Positions 9,001-22,189 of a stretch of DNA of 64,000 bases are shown here, piece by piece (within the stretch, counting starts at the first letter, position 1; each line of letters starts with the position of its first letter). The translations under genes and the position numbers were made by a program. Source of the DNA: Cyanophora paradoxa (Eukaryota; Glaucocystophyceae; Cyanophorales; Cyanophoraceae); assembly GCA_004431415.1 (NCBI GenBank), contig QPMI01000428.1, forward strand, positions 62,001-126,000, in the 5' to 3' direction. The notes under the pieces were generated by a model. The model was given only the letters and a program-made list of their open reading frames with translations, did not search any database and was not told the DNA's origin.

Positions 9001-12000
9001 AGTCCCTAACGCACGTGGTTGGCGTCACCACAAATGCACGCGCCTGCGGCACCGGGCTGGGTACGCAGGACCCGGAGCCCCCCACCACTTAGGCTTGCTG
9101 CGGCGCGCCAGCTGACTGCACGTGCGCGCGTGCACACGCGCAGTGCCCCTGGCGCTGTTCTTCGACGGGGTACGTGTGGATCTGGGCCCGGACCGCGCCC
9201 CGCTCTTCCTCCTCACGGGCATCGACGTCGTCGGGCCGCGCTTCGGGAGCGTCCACGGCGGGGACCTGGTCGCGCTCACGGGCGCGCGCTTCGTTTCGGG
9301 CCTGCCGGACGTGCAGTGGGTGCGTATCGCCGGCGTGCTCGTCGATCCCGAGGACCTCGTTTCGTGCGACGTCGGTGCCGACCACCGAACAACGCTGCTC
9401 CTCTTCACCGGAAGCGCCTTCGGGAGCGTCGGGTCGGGTCGCGGCGATGTTGTCGTCAGCTCCGCCACCTTTGGCGTGAGCACGTTGCTCGCTGCCTTCA
9501 CCTACAGCGGAGTGGACAGCGTCACGTGCTTCCCGGCCGACTATGCGGGGCCCCTCAACACCGCAGCCGCGCTGGCCAACGCGACGGTCGATGCCTGTGA
9601 TGGGCCGATTTCAGGGGGCACTTTCATGCTCATCTGGGGCTCCCACCTGCTGCACGGCGCCACGCAGACCATACGCGTCTTCGTCGACACCGCGCCGGCA
9701 GAGGTGCTCGGCTGGTCCGAGGCGAACCGTACGACTCTGCAGGCTCTCAGCAGCGCTGCCCCGTTGCCGACGGACCGCGCTGTGGTCTTCGTGGTGCGGA
9801 CGGGCCCGCACAGGGACACGGGCTCCTTCCCCATCGTCGTCAGTTCGGAGGGAAGCTTCGAAATGAGCCGCCCGCCCGTCGACTTCACGTACTGGCAGCC
9901 CCTTGTCTTCCCCACGCTGTCCATCGGTGGCTCGGGAGGCGCCGCCGGGTGCCGCTGGGGCGGCAACGGAGGCCGCGGCGCGATGGACGGCTGCGACTGC
10001 GGAGCGGGCTGCTACGACCCCGACTGCGGGTCGATGCCCGCCGCCGTCGCCTCGGGCGCCGACGGGCGTTACCCCGACGGCAGCCCCGCCTACTGCCCGC
10101 TGGAGCCGCCCGGCGCGGCCGAGGCGGCGGCAGCCGTCTTCGTTGGCCCGGCATCCGTCGCGGCTGCGGTTGCAGGAGAGCCAGCGCGGGTCGGGTCGTA
10201 CAGCTCGCCCGCCAAAAGCCTGGACGCTGCTTTCGAGGCCTTCCAGAAGCAGCGCAACGGGAGCGTCCAGATCGTCCTCCTCCCGGGCCGCGTCGTCGCC
10301 CTGCCCGCCTCCGACGGCAGCAGAGACGGCAAGAACGCCAACATCACCTTCAGCATGCCGGCGGACCTGCCCGCCGGGGCCAACGTGACGTGGCGGGGCC
10401 TCTCGGGGGCGCGCTACAGCGTGGTCGACTCGAGGGGGCGGGGCCGCGTGGTGAGCATCGACCTCGGCGACTTCGCGGGGACTTTCGTCGTGCGCGACCT
10501 CTCGTTCGCCAACGCCCTCTCCGGCGAACGCGAGGGCGGCTCCCTCCTCGTGTTCAGCAGCGCCCCCGTCGGGCGCGCCACCATCCTCGTGGAGCGCGTC
10601 AACTTCACCAGCTGCACGCTCACGCCGGCCGCAGCGGCCGCCGGCGGCGGCGGCGCCCTCGCCGTTCGCAACGTCGCTGAGCTGATCGTCCGCGACTCCG
10701 CTTTTGCGGGCAACTCGTTCAAGCCGAACGCACCGACCGCGGGCGCTCCGCCTGTGGCGGGCGGCGGCTCACTGTACGCGGCCCGCGTGGGGCGCGTGCG
10801 GATCGAGCGCACGAGCTTCTCCGGCGACTGGAGCGCCCTGCACGGCGGCAGCGTCGCCATCGTCGCCGCCACCGACGTCGAGCTCGTCGCCGTCAATTTC
10901 ACCGGCAGCGCCGCCGCCCTCGGTGAGCAAGCGGAAGCCGCTTTTCTAATTATGAGCAGGAATGATGAATTCTCTTTGACATTAAATGACGGCGCTCTCG
11001 TGTGCAGGCTCTGGCGGCTGCGTCTACCTGTCCGGCGTCGCCCGCTCGCTCGCCATTTCTGCCTCCTCCTTTGTCGGATGCTCCTCCGGCGCCGGAGCCG
11101 CCGTTCACGTCGACGGGAGCGCGCCCGACCTCCAGGTGACCGTCGGGTCGAGCGCCTTCGAGGGGTACGCGGGGGCGGGCCTGGCCGTCGCGAACGCCCG
11201 CGACGTCACCCTCTCCTCCCTCTCCTTCGACTCGGACTCGCCCGCCGCCGCCGGCTGCGTCTCCATTCCCGCCCTCGCCGCCTCGCTTTCCGCCTCCGCC
11301 TCCAACTTCTCCCGCTGCGTCGCGGGACCCCTCAGCGGCCCCTCCGCCGCCGCTTTTGCAGTCACCGCCGCCCCGTCCGCCGCGCCCCTCCTCTCCTTCG
11401 ACCGCCTCCGTTTTTCGGACGCAGGCGGCCCGCTCGCCGCCTCGGGCCCCGCCCGCCTCACCCTCGCCCACTCTTTCTTCGACTCCTCCTCCCCCGCTGC
11501 CGCCAGCGCCGGCGGCTGCCTCGTCGTCCGCGACGTCGCCCTCCCCGCCGGCTCCGTCGCCGTCTCCGACACCAACTTCTCCCGCTGCGTGCACCCCAAT
11601 GCGGCTGCACGCTCCGTGGCGGCCGTGCTCGTGGAGGGCTCGGCCTCTGGGGCGGCCGCCTCGAGCTCGGTGCACGTGGCGTTTGAGTGCGTCCGCCTGG
11701 ACGAGCCGGGCGGCCCCATCGAGATCGCACTCGCCGCCAACGTCACTCTCTCGACCGTCTCGGTCGTTAGCGATGGGGGAAGCAGGAGCAGCGCGGGAGG
11801 CCTCCTCCTCCGCCCCATCGCCCGCCGCCTCGCCCTCCGCGACGTCAACTGCACCCGCTGCCTGGCGCGCAGCCGCACGGCGCCCTACAGCTACCCGCAG
11901 GCGGCGCCCGGCGCTCTCTTTGCCGCCGGCCCCGACACCGACGACCCCGCTGCGGCCACGCTTGGTGAAATATTCATTGGCCGTCTTTTGCTATCATTCC

Positions 12001-15000
12001 TGTCGCGCTGAACCGCACCCGTCTCTTCCAGAGATGGAGATCGAGGGGCTGCGCCTGGAGGAATGCGCGGGGGGAGCCGCCTCTCTGCACGCCCTCCGCT
12101 CCGCCACTCTACGTACCGTCGTTATTAGAAACGCCGCGGGCGACGCGGCGGCAGCGGGCGGTCTCGCGGTGTCGAACCTCGCGGGCCCATTCGCAGCCCG
12201 CGATGTGACGCTCCTAGGTGCCTCCTCGAAATCGGCACCGGCCTCGACGGGGGCGCTGTCGGTGCGGGGCCCGGCGGGTGGGCGCGCGGGACCCGTGTCC
12301 CTCGACAACCTCCGCGTGGAGGGCAACGGCGTCTCCGCCGAAACCGACGCCCTCGGCGGCGGCGGCGCAGAAGGCGGCGCAGGCGTCTCCGTCGCCCGTG
12401 CCGCGTCCCTCTCCGTCCACGCGTCGCGCTTCGCGGGCAATCGGGCCCTCGCCCGGGGAGCCAGCGGCGGTTCTCTCCACGCGCTCGAGGTGCTTGGAGA
12501 GGTGCGCCTCGAAACCTGCTCCTTCGAGGCGGACGAGGCGGCCGGCGACGGCGGCAGCGTCGCCCTCCTGCACGTTGGCAGCGCGAGCCTGCGGGAGGTG
12601 AGCGTGCGGGGCAGCCGCGCCGTGGGAGGCCACGGCGGCTGCATCGCGGTGCGCGACCTCGCGGGCCCCTTCACTGCCCACTCCCTCGACCTCTCCACCT
12701 GCAACGCCACCGGCTCGCGTGCTTCCGGTGGCGGCGCCGGCGGCTGCCTCTTCGTGGCAGGCGACGCCGACGCCGTCGGGGGCAGCGTGGCGGTCACCGG
12801 CGCGCGCTTCTCCGCCTGCTCCGCCGCCGCCAGCGCCGAGTCTCTGGGCTTCGCGGGCGGAGGGGCGGCGTGCCTCGCCAACCTCGCGTCGGCCTCGTTC
12901 GAGGCCAGCGAGTTCGAGGGGAACGTGGACCGCGGCCAGGCCCTGAAGGAAGCCGTGACGCCCCGGACGGAGGGCGGCGGCGCCCTCCTCGCCGTCGGCC
13001 TCGAGCGCCTCTCGGTCACGCGCTCGCGCTTCGCGAGCAACGCGGCGCTGGTCAAGGGCGGCGCCGTCGCCGCCGTGCAGGTCTCCGACGCGGCGCTCCA
13101 CTTCTGCACCTTCGAGGGCAACGCAGCCGACAACGGTGGAGCGGCCTTCCCGAGCTTCGGCGGCGGCGGCGCGGTGAGCTTCGAGGGGAAGGACGGCCTC
13201 GAAGCGTCCCTCCTCGTCCGGAACTCGTCCTTCTCGAGGAACGTGGAGAGGCAGCTCGGGGGCGGGCAGATGCGGGGCGGGGGCGCCCTCTGGGCCGAGG
13301 GGGCCTCGTCGGTCGTCGTCCGCGGCTCGACCTTCGCGGGCAACGCGGCGCAGCGCGGCGGGGCGCTCTCCCTTGGCGCGCAGGCCCTCACGCTGGAAGA
13401 GTCGGAGTTCGCCGCGAACGGCTGGCCCGCCAGCGATGACGCCGGCTCCCGCGTCACGGACGGCGGGGCCATCGACGCGCGCCTCTCGGGCCCCGCCGCC
13501 TCCCTCGTCGCTCGCGCGTCCTTCACGAAGAACTCGGGCGCCACGGGCGGGGCCGTGCGCCTCGCCACGGACGGCACGGTCGCAGCGCCGGTGCGCATGG
13601 AGGGCGTCTCGTTTGTGGCGAACGCGGCGAGCGCCTCGGGCGGCGCGCTCCTCGTTTCTCAGGTGCCGTTTTCGCCATTCCCGCCATGCGATACCTCCCC
13701 TGCTTCTTAATACGATCGATATATCATGCGCTCGCCTGCTCTCTTCTTCGTGCAACGCCACACACCTCACACGTCGCAGCTCGACCTGGCCGCCACTGGA
13801 GTGACATTCCGCGACAACTCGGCGGGCCAGTCGGGAGGCGCCCTGCTGGTGGACGCCGACAAGCGCTGCGCCATCCGCTTCGAGTCGAGCTCCTTCGCCC
13901 GCAACGACGCCCAGGAGGGCGGCGCCGTCGCCCTGTTCACGTCCATCGCCGCCGTCCGCCTGGAGTTCTCGGCGACGTCCTTCGCGCTGAACGAGGCGAG
14001 GAGCAACGGCGGCGCCATCTTGAAGCAGAACGGCGAGCTCCTTGTCCGTGCATCCGCCTTCGAGTCCAACCGCGCCCTGGCCGCCGGGTGCGATCCGCAA
14101 GCTTGAGATTACGCAAGAGACTCGTTGCTTTCGATTCTGAATTTCTGACCGGCCGCGGGCCCGCCCCGTGTACGTAGCGGGGCAATCTATATGTCGGACA
14201 ACGTCGGGTGGGCGCGCTTCGAGGACTCGTCCATGACGGCCAACACGGCGACGGAGAACGGGGGCGCCCTGGCGGCCGTTCTCCGCGCCGCGCCGACCTT
14301 CGTCCGCTGCGCACTGCGCCGCAACGTTGCCAAGGCCGAAGTCCGCATCCTTGCTCGCCCCCCCGGCCCCGCCTTGCTTCGGGCCTGACGGCGCGCTCTT
14401 CGATTCGTTGCAGGGCGGGGCCGCGTGGTGCATGAAGTCATCGGCGTGCACCCTCGCCGCCAGCTCCATCGAGGCGGGCTCCGCCGAACACGGCGGCGCC
14501 ATTTTCGTCGACCAGGTGCGTGGCGCCACTAGCACTGCTGCTGGGCTTCCACCGCTCCGTCACACTTCGGATAGGATGCGACCCTGGTCCTCGAGGATGT
14601 GTCGCTTCTGCGGAACGCTGCCGAGACAGCGGGCGGGGCGATCCAGGCTGGGACGCGCTCCCGCGTGACCATTCGTGGCGGCTCGATCTCAGCCAACCAG
14701 GCGGATCGCGGGGCCGGCATTTATGCCGATGGCGACGCCTCCGCTCTCATCAACGGAACTGCAATAACGGCGAACCTGGCGGCTACTGTGGGCAATGAGG
14801 CACGGCCCGACGGCACGGGCGGCGGCATCTGCGTCGCCTTCAACTCGTCGTGCACGCTGCTGGGCGGCACGCTGGTCACCTCGAACAGGGCGGGAGCCGG
14901 CGCCGGAGTGGCGGTGCTCAACACGGCGCGGTTCACTGCGGGGGCCGAGGTCGTCGACGTCGTCGACGTCGGCAACCGTCGGGCGCTGCTGCAGGCGGGC

Positions 15001-18000
15001 AACGCGACATCCACGCCGATCGCTGTTGTGCTCATCGGCTCGAACGTCGCGACGGGCAACGGCGCGGGCCTGCAGCAGCTCGGCGGCGTGGTGCGCCTGC
15101 TGCGGGGCGTGCAGCTGTCGGAGAACGCGGCGGGCGGGCGCGGCGGCGGCCTCTGCTACGAGTCGGGCACGATCGACCTCCAGGGCGTCGTCATCAGGTG
15201 AGGGCCGGCCGCGGAGACAACATGAACACAGCGAATTACAGCTTCTAGATCTGACCTCGTGCGCGTTTGCAGCAAGAACCTGGCAACGGACGGCGCGGGG
15301 GCCTACGTGCGCCCCACGAAGTGCAGCGCCATCAGCATCGGGGGCGTCTCGGTCCGCGACAACGCGGCGACGGGCGGCGGAGGTGCTGGCGCCCGATCCG
15401 CCCTTTCTCTTTTGTTGCTTATTGCCTGCAGGCGGAATCTTCGTTGACGCCAAGGACCCGACCGCCTGCGCGCCCTTCGCCTCCCTCGCCTCGGGCGCCT
15501 CCGCGTTCTTCACGAGCCTCGACGGCAACACGGGCCGCTTCGGCGGCGGCATCGCGGCCGTCCCGACCACCATCGGCCTCTTCGGGCCGCGCAGCGCGAC
15601 GCCGCCGCACAACGAGACGACGCCAGCTTCGCGCATGCCCCTCTACTACAAGGTGGAGGTGCGCGGCAGGCAAACGTCGCCGTTGCGCAGCTAGAACTGA
15701 TATTTGAACGCTCCGCAGGTGAGAGACAGCTTCGGCCAGATCGTCAGGACAGCGACGGGCGCAGTCATCGCCGTCACCGCACTCGGCGACTCCGCCAGCA
15801 TCGGTGCGGCCTGCCCCGCCCTCGCAAAGCATATGCATCTGTTGCCGACCCGGCCCGTCGACGTCGACAGCGGGGACGCCGCAAATGGCGACGGTGGAAG
15901 GCGTGGCGGAGTTCAAGGACCTCCAGGTGCCTTCGAATTCGGCGCCATCCGTGCGGAGGGCGCCGCTGATGCGTCGGCAGGTGGTCGCGCAACCCGGCGC
16001 GACGGCGACGATCGTCTTCACGGCGACATTCCCCGACGGCTCTGTCCTGTCCGCGACGGCGGTCCTCGCCCTGCGGCAGTGCATGCGGGGCGAGGTCCTC
16101 GAGGAGAACAAGGCGTACTGCCCCGTGCGCTCGAGCGACGTCGACGGCAACTGCTGCGGTTTTGATTACGATCGCGCAGACGTGCTCGTACTGCAAGCTC
16201 TGCCCGCCCGGCACGTACTCCCTCGAGGACTCCGATTTCAGGGGCAAGGAGTGTCGCGTGTGCCCTGCGGGAGCCACCTGCGTCTTCGGGGGGAGCGACG
16301 TGCGGCCGCTCAGGGGCTACTGGCAGTCGCCGTACGACCCACACCGATTCCTGAACTGCGTCAACCAGGCCTGCGTCGCCGACTACGGTGCCGCCTGCTG
16401 TGCTGTGCTGCCCGTTCGCGCCCTCGCGCTCGATGCTGAGCCGCGGGCAGCCGACCGCGTCTTGAAGGCGACGGGGGCCCCCGACCTGGTCTCCGCCAAC
16501 CTCACCAACGCACAGTTCTTCGACCTCGCCAGGCCCTGCGCCAGCGGCTACGACGGCAACCTCTGCACCGTCTGCCGTGCGTACTCCCAATTTCCAAATT
16601 TCCCGCCTCCTTCGCTCATTAATATTGTACGCAGAGGTGGGGTGGGGGCGGCGCTCCGACTTCGAGTGCGAGAAGTGCATGGAGCCCGCCTACACGCGCT
16701 CCATGACCGCCGCCGTCATCTGCTTGTTGCTCGTCATTGCCGCCTTTCTTGTCAGGTCACTATTTCTTGGCCCGCGGCCGTCCGTTCTCTCGTGATGACT
16801 TGGTAATAACGCTGAGCACGTTTTCCGCGCGCCTCTTCGCAGAAAACACATCACGGTGAGAGGGCGATTCTGCATCGATTCCCGTACCCCATTTTATCTG
16901 TTGCTAATTCGCAATCATGCTTTTGCGCAGTCGTATAACAAGCAAATCAAGGTGGGCTCAATACATGCTCAGCTCCATTCCGCTTTAATTTGTCTCTCCG
17001 GGTGCTGATATCGATCCGACGGCCCGGGCGCAGGATGACCGAGGAGGAATACTCTTGAAGGTAGCACTGCACTCCGATCCGCGCCTCTCGAAGGAAAAAC
17101 CGACACGTGAGATGCAGATCTTCTTCGACTATCTCCAGCTTGTGGCCATGGCGAAAGGTTATATTATCGTTTCCTTGCTATCGTGTTTCCACCTGGACTT
17201 GACGCATCCGTCTGGCAGGCTTCCAAATCCGCTGGCCCTCTCTCTTCTCAGACATGATGTTCCTGCAGACATCCATCGCCAGCCCGCTGTGCGCTCCCTC
17301 CTGCGCTCAAGATCCGTAGAATGCCCTCACGATCGCGCTCACGCTCACGCGCGCGCTGCACAGCGAGTCGATGGTCTCCATCGACTGCATGTTCGACCTC
17401 AACACGGCGTCCATCTCGCAGGTCGTGCGGCCCTTCTACGCACGCGTCATCGGGTGGATCTCGATCCCCCTCCTCTGCGTCCTCGTCCCCGCGGTCATCC
17501 TTGTCGCCGAGCCCGCCTGGCACCGCTTCCGGTGCTGGCGCAAGGGCGTCAAGCCCTCGGACGCCGAGATGCGGGCGTCGCACGCGCACGCCCGGGACGA
17601 CTACTACGTGTCGATCGTCGTGAGCCTGTACCTCGTGCACCCGCAGATCACGCAGAAGATGTTCAAGCTCTTCTCCTGCCGCGACCTCGGCGGCGGGCGC
17701 TCCTTCCTGCAGCAGGACATGCAGGTCGACTGCAACACGCTCGCGTTCCGGCTCTGGCAGTGGGGCATCGGCGCCCCCGCCATCCTTCTCTACGGCTTCG
17801 GCATCCCCGTGGCCGCCTTCGTCGTCATGTACCGAAACCGCCACCGCCTCGACGACGCCGGCTTCAAGCGCAAGTTCTCCTTCCTCTACCGCGGCTACAA
17901 GCAGCGCTGCTGGTACTGGGAGGTCCGCTGCTCCTCTTGAGCCTTTGCGGGCCTAGGCCTCGGCCTCGGCTGAACTGCGCGCGGGACGAACGTGGACAGA

Positions 18001-19665
18001 GCATGGTGATCGTGCGGAAGCTGCTGGTGGCGGTGGTCGTCTCGGTCCTGGACGGGCGGCCGCAGGTCCAGGGCCTCGTCGGCCTCGGCATCCTCCTCGC
18101 CAGTCCGCCTTCTAGCTGCTCTGACGATGATGATGTACGAATGCATATTAATTGCCGCGCGCAGCGCTGGTGGCGAGGTTGAAGCTGGCGCCTTGGGACA
18201 GTCAGTTGCTGGACGCTGTCGATTTCTGCGGGATCCTGGCGGCGACAATCACGATATACGGAGGCCTGTTCTTCTACACGCCCGACTTCCTCGGCCAGGT
18301 CGACGAGAGCGTCATAACCGTGCGCCGTTGCTGTTCCTCTGGCTCTAATCGCCATCTGAAAATTAGAGCCGCCAATGCAGTATTGCCTCATTGTCGTGAA
18401 CGTGCGTTCCCGCGGCCGCCCTCCATCGCGCGATCGCCAGATTCCTTGCGGGTTATAATTGAGACAATCATGAATGGTCGGCAGGCTCTGTTCGTTGCCG
18501 TCTTTGTGGTCGTTTACTTCCTCGAGTGGGCGGTGAAGACGCTCGCCAGCCTCTCCAAGAAGCACCCGAGCATCGCCCGGCTCCGCGACCGACTCACCGC
18601 TCGCCACAAGTACGCTGCCGCCTTCAGCTTCCTTCGTGCGCTGCGATTCGATGCGCATGCGGGCTTTGCAGTGCGATGAAGCGACGGTTCAAACTGGTGG
18701 AGCAGCTGGACGAGGCGCTGAGCGGGAAGAACGACGGGCAGAACCTGACCATGAAGATCCGGCGCCTGCTCAGCAGGAGCACGGCCAGTCTGAATTCCGC
18801 CGCGATCGGCGTGGAAGATCGCGCGGGAGCGCTGGTCACCTTGGGCCCTGACGCGGAGTCCGGGGCCAAGCTCGGGAAGGAGAGGCTCAGGAGCTCGAGC
18901 ACGGTCAACCTGGACTTCCGCGGGACATCGATATCGGCGGTCAGCCTGACCGTCGCGCGCTCCACCAGGTGGGCGTATTTCCACGCGGTCGGGGGGAAGC
19001 TCACTGGAGGTAGCGCTAGCGGCAGAGTGCTGGTCGAGGGCGGCGCCAGTGGCAGCGGCTCGCGGTTCGAAGGCGAGGGGGAAGCCCTCGAAGGAGAGGA
19101 GCAGCGCGACGGGCGGAGCTCGATGCAGAGGCCCTCAACCGACCCGGACCTGGATCCGCCCCTCTACACCGGCGCGTCACAGACGCAGGCGCCGCCGGAA
19201 TTCGTGGAAGCTGCCTACCGTCTTGCGCCCCTCGAGCTCTCCCCGCTGCCGGCCCTGGGAGACCGGTTTCCGCCTGCAGCTGCTTTTCCCGCCCCATACG
19301 GCGGCCCGCGGCCGTCCGATGGGGGGGACACGGACTCGAGCTCCCTCCTGCCCCGGCCGCGGCCGGTGCCGCAGGTGCACATGTATTCTCTGATGCCGGG
19401 GCTGCCGGAGCTCGAGTCGGTGTGGTTGCGGACCGAGCTCCTGCAATCCGACGGCGGCGACGGCGACCCGACGGCCAACGATGCCAACGTTAACGCCAGC
19501 GCCGGGCCCTGGAGCGTTCCCGCCCAGGATCCGGAGGCCGTCTCGCCCCGCCCGTCGTCGACGTCGCCGTCGGACCTCCCCGACGCCCGCCGGCCGCTCC
19601 CGGGGACCGTCGACGTCGACGTCGACATCGAGAGCGGCGCCGGTCGCGGCGAGCCGTATACGTAG
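6020..19665 (+). CDS. giant multi-domain surface protein: CUB, lectin-like, IPT/TIG, beta-helix, multi-pass membrane region
   Basis: Plus-strand gene of more than 20 exons, stop TAG 19663-19665. In order: CUB-like segments (about 6060-6590, e.g. DLLRVYDGGDQSAA); a concanavalin/lectin-like sandwich (about 6770-7250, EGCSFSLGNP); several IPT/TIG repeats (7500-9900, e.g. GGHTFTIFGRRL); a Gly/Ala/Ser-rich parallel beta-helix with about 23-residue rungs and repeated GG(A/S) turns (10200-15600); a Cys-rich stalk (CSYCKLCPPGTYS); then hydrophobic helices between 16690 and 18560 and a long Ser/Pro/Gly-rich cytoplasmic tail. Introns checked for phase: 10923-11007, 11965-12031, 13663-13779, 14088-14177, 14341-14413, 14516-14574, 15198-15272, 15383-15431, 15659-15718, 15804-15870, 16125-16179, 16577-16634, 16756-16842, 17158-17218, 17923-17999, 18610-18671. 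Tiny exons: 16843-16855 and 16931-16951. Known: similar adhesin-like membrane proteins are common in algae and oomycetes. The start is not found; function is not known. Confidence 0.8.
17278..17319 (+). other. probable 42-nt GC-AG intron in the giant gene
   Basis: Reading straight through gives an in-frame TAG at 17317-17319 followed at once by an open transmembrane frame (NALTIALTLTRAL) in the same phase. Removing 17278-17319 (GC at the start, TAG at the end, 42 nt, multiple of three) joins MFLQTSI to NALTIAL without a stop. No GT donor nearby gives a consistent phase. GC-AG introns are supported at three other places in the window. Confidence 0.5.
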
Positions 19666-20560
19666 GCCCAGTCCCCCCCCCCTCTCCTTGACTCAGTGAT
19701 CTTCTTCGGCGCCCTGCCGAATGTACTTTGCGCGCCTGCTTTCGTTGCTATCGATCAGTATGCTCGCTTCATTCAATGATTTTATAGCTATGTCACAGTG
19801 TATAGTTCTTTCAAGTTCGTCGTCTGCTCCTCGCTCTGCTGTTAGCTCGATCTCGTCGTCTAGATCTGTTCGTGCTGCTGCCTCGTCTCTTGTCCCTATG
19901 TCTGCTACGTCTAGCCTAGTAGTGCGAAGAGTACTGCTTTGTCTTTGAACTCTGGATCTAGATCTTCGACTGCAGTTCCTCGTGCTCGCTCTCCTTTTAT
20001 ATAATTATTTACTGCCCAGCCAAGCTGCGCATGCGTCTCCGTGCTCCTCGTCGTTCTCGAGTCTCAGAGTCTAGTGCTCCGCGTCGTTCTAGTGTCACTG
20101 CTGCGTCCTTGAGCTCTTTTACTACTTCGCCTCGTTCGCACTAGCTATCTTGTTCCTTATCGTGATCTTGCTATGGCTATACTATGATGATGATAGCTAG
20201 GACATGCGCTAACAAATCGACATGTACAGGGGCAGTGTAGATATAAATTAAACAGGGCCGCGGCTCTCAGAGTCTGATCATGAGCGAGGAGGCGCTGAGC
20301 AGTGCTGGCAGAATATGTAGCGGAGCCGAGGGAGTTCGAAGCAGGGAGGGGGGCCGGGGATGGGAGGGAAGAGTATGAATTCGAACGGAACAGGGACACT
20401 GCAGTTGCACTGCCCCTGTTGGAGGGGAAGGACCTCTAAAGGTTGAGCAGGAAAGTTCACCCCTGCAGCTGGTCACGTTAGCTTTGAGCCGAGATAGTGT
20501 GGACTCTGATAGCAGCTCGCCGAGTCGCGATCGGTGCTTTGTTCAGAAGCGGGGGAGGAC
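19666..20560. other. non-coding spacer, pyrimidine-rich then AT-rich
   Basis: From 19700 to about 20150 the plus strand is a degenerate run of CTCGTCTAGATCT-like, T/C-rich sequence with no coding signal. From 20160 to 20560 there is mixed sequence without a recognisable gene. Confidence 0.5.
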
Positions 20561-20594
20561 GAGATCTAGCTCGTGATCGCGATCAAGAAGAGAC

Positions 20595-21105
20595 TTGAGA
20601 GAAGCATGCGAGCCGCGCCGCCCCCGAACGCGCCTCCGCCCTGCCCGTCCGACGGTCGAGACGCGCCGCCACCCGCCGCGCCTCCGCCCCGCCCGGATAG
20701 CCGCTCCGCCGCCCGCAGCGCCTCCCGCCCCGCCCGGCGAGCTGCGCCGCCGCCCGCCGCGCCTCCGCCCCGCCCGCGGCCGGATAGCCGCTCCGCCGCC
20801 CGCAGCGCCTCCCGCGCGCCCCGCCCGGCGAGCTGCGCCGCCGCCCGCCGCGCCTCCGCCCCGCTTGGCGAGCCGCGCCGCCACCCGCCGCGCCTCCGCC
20901 CGCCCGGCGAGCTGCGCATGCGCCGCCGCCCGCCGCGCCTCCACCCCGCCCGGCGAGCTGCGCCGCCGCCCGCCGCGCCTCCGCCCCGCTTGGCGAGCCG
21001 TGCCGCCGCCCGCCGCGCCTCCGCCCGCCCGGCGAGCCGCGCCGCCGCCCGCCGCGCCTCCGCCCCCGAGGAGCGGGAGGAGCCCGGCGGCCGCGCCGCC
21101 GCGCC
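20595..21105. repeat. GC-rich minisatellite
   Basis: About 500 bases built from degenerate repeats of roughly 33-45 nt that combine CGCCGCCCGCCGCGCCTC with CGCCCCGCCCGGCGAGC. Many copies share the string GCCGCCCGCCGCGCCTCCG. All frames lack stops for long distances, giving Ala/Arg/Gly or Pro-rich ORFs on both strands that are a by-product of the repeat. No exon of a recognised protein is present. Confidence 0.85.
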
Positions 21106-21729
21106 AGTCCTCGACGCTCGCAGCCTGGCAGCGCGCTGGTATTCCCGAGTCAGGAAAGGCGGCGCCGCGGCCCCGTACGCGTGCCCCCCGGAGCGCCTTC
21201 TGCCGCACTGCGGCAGGGAGCCCAATGTGGGCCAGGTGCGCGGAAATCAGAATTAAATTATTAATCGTGGGCAATGTGTAATCGGAATTGAATAGAGCTT
21301 CTGAAAGTTCGGCGCTCGTCAGTTCCGAACTTCCGAATAGAAAATAGAAATTAAAATTCACGCTCGTCAGGCGGCCGTCGGATCGACGTCGACGCGTGCT
21401 TGCTCTTCCTGCAACCGCATGCGGGAGGAATTCGAACGCGTACGCATATATATATATCCTCCTTTGGGCCAAAGCTGCGGCAACCGTTGCGTGGTATCGG
21501 TGCGCCGGCAGACACAGAAGAATGGTGCGCCGGCGCGCGAAAATCTCTCCTGGGCGCGAAAATCGCCCTGCAGCTCAGCGGCTGGGCACCCGATCGACCG
21601 TAAAAGCGCAGGCTTCGCGTGCACCATGCCGCAAGAGGCGGGCCGGGCCGTGCGGCGATGGATGCTAGCACTGTACTACTTATAATTAGTAAGTTACTAC
21701 TAGCTGCAATCTAATTTGAAGCCATAATT
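21106..21729. other. mixed spacer, no gene recognised
   Basis: Contains an AT-rich stretch (21240-21360), a short TATATATA run near 21448, and open frames on both strands that look like chance. Nothing assignable. Confidence 0.4.
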
Positions 21730-21850
21730 ATTGCAAGGGGGGAAGGATTCCCCCTTGCTTCCCGTTCCCTCGCTTCAGCCAAAAATTGCAAGGGGGGACG
21801 AAGACCGAAGGGCTTCTCCCATGCAGCTTGCTTACCGTTCCCTCGCTTCA
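21730..21850 (+). repeat. imperfect tandem duplication of about 55-70 bases
   Basis: Two units share ATTGCAAGGGGGGA at the left and CGTTCCCTCGCTTCAGCC at the right. The first spans about 21730-21785, the second about 21786-21856. The middles differ. No coding meaning seen. Confidence 0.6.
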
Positions 21851-22189
21851 GCCAAAATGTTTCTATGAGGCCGTTTTCGAGGTCCAGTATGCAACACCGG
21901 AAAAAATGATTCGTTATTCGCGATCCGATTGGCTCGGTGGACCGGTCAGCCCTCGACTTTCGACCGTCAAAGTCGAGGGCCCGGGGGGAAAAGTGGTTTT
22001 CGAGGGGAAAACGAACTTCTCCTCACTCCGGCCGGTCTTCGAATTTCTTGCGCGGTTATAATTATGCATGGAACCAGTTCTCCCTAGCTGTCTCCTCTAG
22101 ATTTCCGCTTCCTCGCTGCTGCAGTGCGCCGCGTACGCCGCACGGTACCCGTGCCGCCTGGACTACTTTTCTCTGCATCAAGCTTGCAT

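Noticed and set aside
12214-14535. 773-codon minus-strand ORF
   Set aside because: Antisense shadow of the beta-helix exons caused by very high GC.
17317-17319. in-frame TAG as evidence that the giant gene is a pseudogene
   Set aside because: A 42-nt GC-AG intron removes it in phase, and the protein frame on both sides is intact and hydrophobic as expected.
20543-21472. 309-codon Arg/Ala/Gly-rich minus-strand ORF
   Set aside because: Product of the minisatellite; no non-repetitive coding part.
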